Shown here: positions 5,356-7,113 of the stretch, piece after piece | How positions within the stretch are numbered: the stretch's first letter is position 1 | Layout of the letters: every line of letters starts with the position of its first letter | Assembly (NCBI GenBank): GCA_017551465.1 | Contig: JAFZLN010000012.1 | Location: 1-7,113 of the forward strand | Source of the DNA: Bacilli bacterium | GTDB lineage: Bacteria > Bacillota_I > Bacilli_A > RFN20 > CAG-826 | DNA: 7,113 bases | Reading direction: 5' to 3' | Position numbers and translations under genes: made by a program | The notes under the pieces: model-generated | The model's database searches: none | The model's input: only the letters and a program-made list of their open reading frames with translations | Told to the model about the DNA's origin: nothing

Positions 5356-6988
5356 CGATGACATAACCTCTCTTCTTGATAACGTTATAGATCGCGTCAA
5401 TATACTTATCGCATTCTTCTAAGGAACCAAGTTCCACCATGATACGAACCACTGGTTCGGTACCAGATTGTCTTAATAAGGCACGACCATTATCACCAAT
5501 TTCTTTATTGACTTCGTCAAATTTAGCTTTAACAACTTCATCTTCTACGGTGGCCGCTTTATCAGTAACTCTCACGTTTTTAAGCTTTTGTGGTAAGACT
5601 TTAACTGGGGCCACTAATTTGGATAAGGATTCTTTTCTTTCAAGCATTTCTTCAGCGACCATGATAGCGGTTAAAACACCATCACCAGTTGTGGCATATT
5701 TCTTAATGATAATATGACCAGATTGTTCACCACCTAAAACATAGCCTTCATTGACCATTCTTTCAAAGACGAATCTATCACCAACTTGGGTTCTTTCTAA
5801 GTTAACACCAATTTGTTTTAAGGCTTTAGCAAGACCAGAGTTGGACATAATTGTCGCGACCACTGTGTTCTTATTTAATGAGCCTTCGCTTTGTAACTTA
5901 CAGGCTAATAAGTACATGATCTTATCACCATCTACTTCTTTACCGTTTTCATCAACAGCGATACATCTATCAGCGTCACCATCAAAGGCAAAGCCAACAT
6001 CTAATTTGTTTTCTTTAACGTATTTGCAGAAGTTTTCAATGTGTGTACTACCAGCATTGAAGTTAATATTTAAACCATCTGGATGGTTATTAATGATATA
6101 GACTTGAGCGCCTAATGCTTCAAAGACACTCTTAGCAATCATCCAAGAAGCACCATTAGCGGCATCTAAGCCAACCTTTAAGGATTTCATAGAGTGTTTG
6201 GCTAATGAGATTAAGTAGCCAATATATCTATTTCTACCTGAAGAGTAGTCATTAATAGTGCCGATATCACCACGTTTAGCGAATGGTAAATCTTTTTCAC
6301 CTTCTAAACCTAAGGTTTTGAAGTCACCATCCAAATAGGCTTCTGCGAGATAGGCAACTGCATCTTCTAACTTTTCACCATTTGCATTAATGACTTTAAT
6401 ACCATTATCATAGAATGGGTTATGGGATGCGGTAATCATAACACCACAGTCAAAGCAGTCTTGTCTAACGATATAAGAAACTGATGGAGTGGTTGTAACG
6501 TGTAATAATTCAACATCCGCACCGGAGGATGCTGCACCAGCAGCAACACTATATTCAAGCATATAGGAAGAACGTCTTGTATCTTTACCAATAACGATCT
6601 TTGGTCTATAGCCTGGTTTTTGCATATTGTATTTTGGATTGGAATAGAACCAACCTAAGAATCTACCAATCTTATACGCTCTATCAGAATTTAATAATTC
6701 ATTAGCTTCGCCTCTGAAACCATCTGTACCAAAATATTTGGTTTTGATGTGTTCGTTTGGTAATTCTAATTTGTAACCTTTATGAATGACAATGTTATCG
6801 TCAATTAATTCATCAGCGGTTACTTTAAAAATAGCGCATAGTTCTTTAATCGCAGTAAGTGGAGGAAGGTTTTCACCGTTTTCCCACTTAGACATAGATT
6901 GTCTAGATACTTTTAAAATCTTTGCTAGTTCTTCTTGAGAAATGTTATTAACGATTCTTAAGTGAACTATCTTTTCACCAATGGTCAT
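5348..6988 (-). CDS. glmM: XRE HTH domain fused to phosphoglucosamine mutase (GlmM)
   Basis: The 546 residues form two parts. Residues 1-62 are an XRE/Cro-type helix-turn-helix: ISQEELAKILKVSRQSMSKW is the two-helix motif, followed by ENGENLPPLTAIKELCAIF and VTADELI. After a linker of about 20 residues, 84-546 are a complete GlmM (normally about 445-450 residues), which converts glucosamine 6-phosphate to glucosamine 1-phosphate for UDP-GlcNAc and peptidoglycan synthesis. Visible sites are KYFGTDGFRG (84-93), the phosphoserine loop TASHNP with Ser188, the Mg-binding DGDADR (336-341), the sugar-binding GGEQSG (419-424) and the phosphate-binding RQSGTEP (506-512). The start is ATG 6986-6988, with a strong GGGAGG exactly 7 nt before it; an open frame further upstream is not needed. 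There is no ATG, GTG or TTG in frame between the HTH and the GlmM start, so GlmM cannot be made alone. The HTH may let the enzyme sense its substrate and control its operon; that is inference. Confidence 0.93.
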   Translation of the reverse strand: MTIGEKIVHLRIVNNISQEELAKILKVSRQSMSKWENGENLPPLTAIKELCAIFKVTADELIDDNIVIHKGYKLELPNEHIKTKYFGTDGFRGEANELLNSDRAYKIGRFLGWFYSNPKYNMQKPGYRPKIVIGKDTRRSSYMLEYSVAAGAASSGADVELLHVTTTPSVSYIVRQDCFDCGVMITASHNPFYDNGIKVINANGEKLEDAVAYLAEAYLDGDFKTLGLEGEKDLPFAKRGDIGTINDYSSGRNRYIGYLISLAKHSMKSLKVGLDAANGASWMIAKSVFEALGAQVYIINNHPDGLNINFNAGSTHIENFCKYVKENKLDVGFAFDGDADRCIAVDENGKEVDGDKIMYLLACKLQSEGSLNKNTVVATIMSNSGLAKALKQIGVNLERTQVGDRFVFERMVNEGYVLGGEQSGHIIIKKYATTGDGVLTAIMVAEEMLERKESLSKLVAPVKVLPQKLKNVRVTDKAATVEDEVVKAKFDEVNKEIGDNGRALLRQSGTEPVVRIMVELGSLEECDKYIDAIYNVIKKRGYVIDE

Positions 6989-7013
6989 ATAAAGACCTCC
7001 CTTTGTGGTATCT

Positions 7014-7042
7014 ATCTTAAAGCATTTTTGATTAAATGCCAA
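7014..7042 (-). promoter_or_regulatory. Predicted promoter of the glmM operon
   Basis: TTGGCA (complement of 7037-7042), a 17-nt spacer and TAAGAT (complement of 7014-7019) form a sigma-A-like promoter (5/6 and 4/6 matches). It would start transcription near 7007, giving an mRNA leader of about 20 nt that consists of little more than the Shine-Dalgarno. This leaves no room for a glmS-type ribozyme or a riboswitch. A similar TTGACA lies at 7050-7055, but it has no good -10 box at a proper distance. Confidence 0.5.
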
Positions 7043-7071
7043 CTATTTGTGTCAACTTTACTTTACTTAAT

Positions 7072-7104
7072 AGTATTCACATAATACTTATAACACAGTT
7101 ATAA
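7072..7104. promoter_or_regulatory. Two abutting 17-bp palindromes, candidate operators
   Basis: AGTATTcacatAATACT (7072-7088) and TTATAACacaGTTATAA (7088-7104) are two perfect inverted repeats sharing one base, with arms of 6 and 7 bp. Their centres are 16 bp apart. They lie about 30 bp upstream of the predicted -35 of the operon, as expected for a dimeric DNA-binding protein with two sites. The fused HTH is an obvious candidate, or a regulator of a divergent gene beyond the right edge. Confidence 0.45.
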
Positions 7105-7113
7105 AATGTTTCA

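Noticed and set aside
5356..5400. 15 extra N-terminal residues on the acyltransferase
   Set aside because: They lie inside the end of glmM, and ribosome binding site spacing favours ATG 5353-5355.
5439..6101. Plus-strand open frames opposite glmM (5439-5717 and 5751-6101)
   Set aside because: They lie antisense to a well-conserved enzyme and have no start signals; they are shadows of its codon pattern.
6989..7013. A glmS-type ribozyme or riboswitch before the amino-sugar operon
   Set aside because: The predicted leader is only about 20 nt and is almost entirely ribosome binding site.
6989..7042. 18 extra N-terminal residues on the HTH-GlmM protein
   Set aside because: The strong GGGAGG is 7 nt from ATG 6986-6988, the HTH domain begins there, and the extension overlaps the predicted promoter.

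Overview
This A+T-rich window uses the standard bacterial code: TGA is a stop and TGG codes for Trp. Strong Shine-Dalgarno sequences (AAAGGAG, GGGAGG) and the protein types suggest a low-GC Firmicute, or an uncultured Bacilli/Mycoplasmatota-related gut lineage. That placement is inference. Almost everything lies on the minus strand. The exceptions are a gene cut by the left edge and a 51-residue antitoxin-like gene at 3743-3898.

Left part (1-1929). A plus-strand coding frame enters from the left edge and ends at 862 (unrecognised, possibly membrane-anchored). It converges on a minus-strand pair, a YggS-type PLP-homeostasis gene followed by a small repeat protein with two W-x-x-TGK units. The two sides share a bidirectional terminator at 886-918.

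Middle (1939-3898). An IS200/IS605-type element carries an apparently intact TnpB RNA-guided nuclease gene and no tnpA. It sits against the headless C-terminal half of a membrane protein whose soluble part looks DUF3592-like. The missing 5' part is not found on the other side of the element. Instead there is a second, diverged copy of the end motif (3621-3652), pointing to more than one insertion or deletion here. Next comes a solitary RelB/DinJ-like antitoxin gene with no toxin beside it and a perfect tandem 9-bp repeat in its promoter.

Right part (3913-7113). A compact three-gene minus-strand amino-sugar operon: an XRE-type HTH domain fused in frame to phosphoglucosamine mutase (GlmM), then a freestanding left-handed beta-helix acyltransferase resembling the GlmU acetyltransferase half, then glucosamine-6-phosphate deaminase (NagB). 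All three act on or just after glucosamine 6-phosphate, on the way to UDP-GlcNAc for the cell wall. The HTH-GlmM fusion is the most striking feature. No in-frame start codon lies between the HTH and the GlmM domain, and two abutting 17-bp palindromes lie upstream of the predicted promoter as possible operators. The 5' leader is too short for a riboswitch, so control by the fused HTH is a plausible but untested idea.
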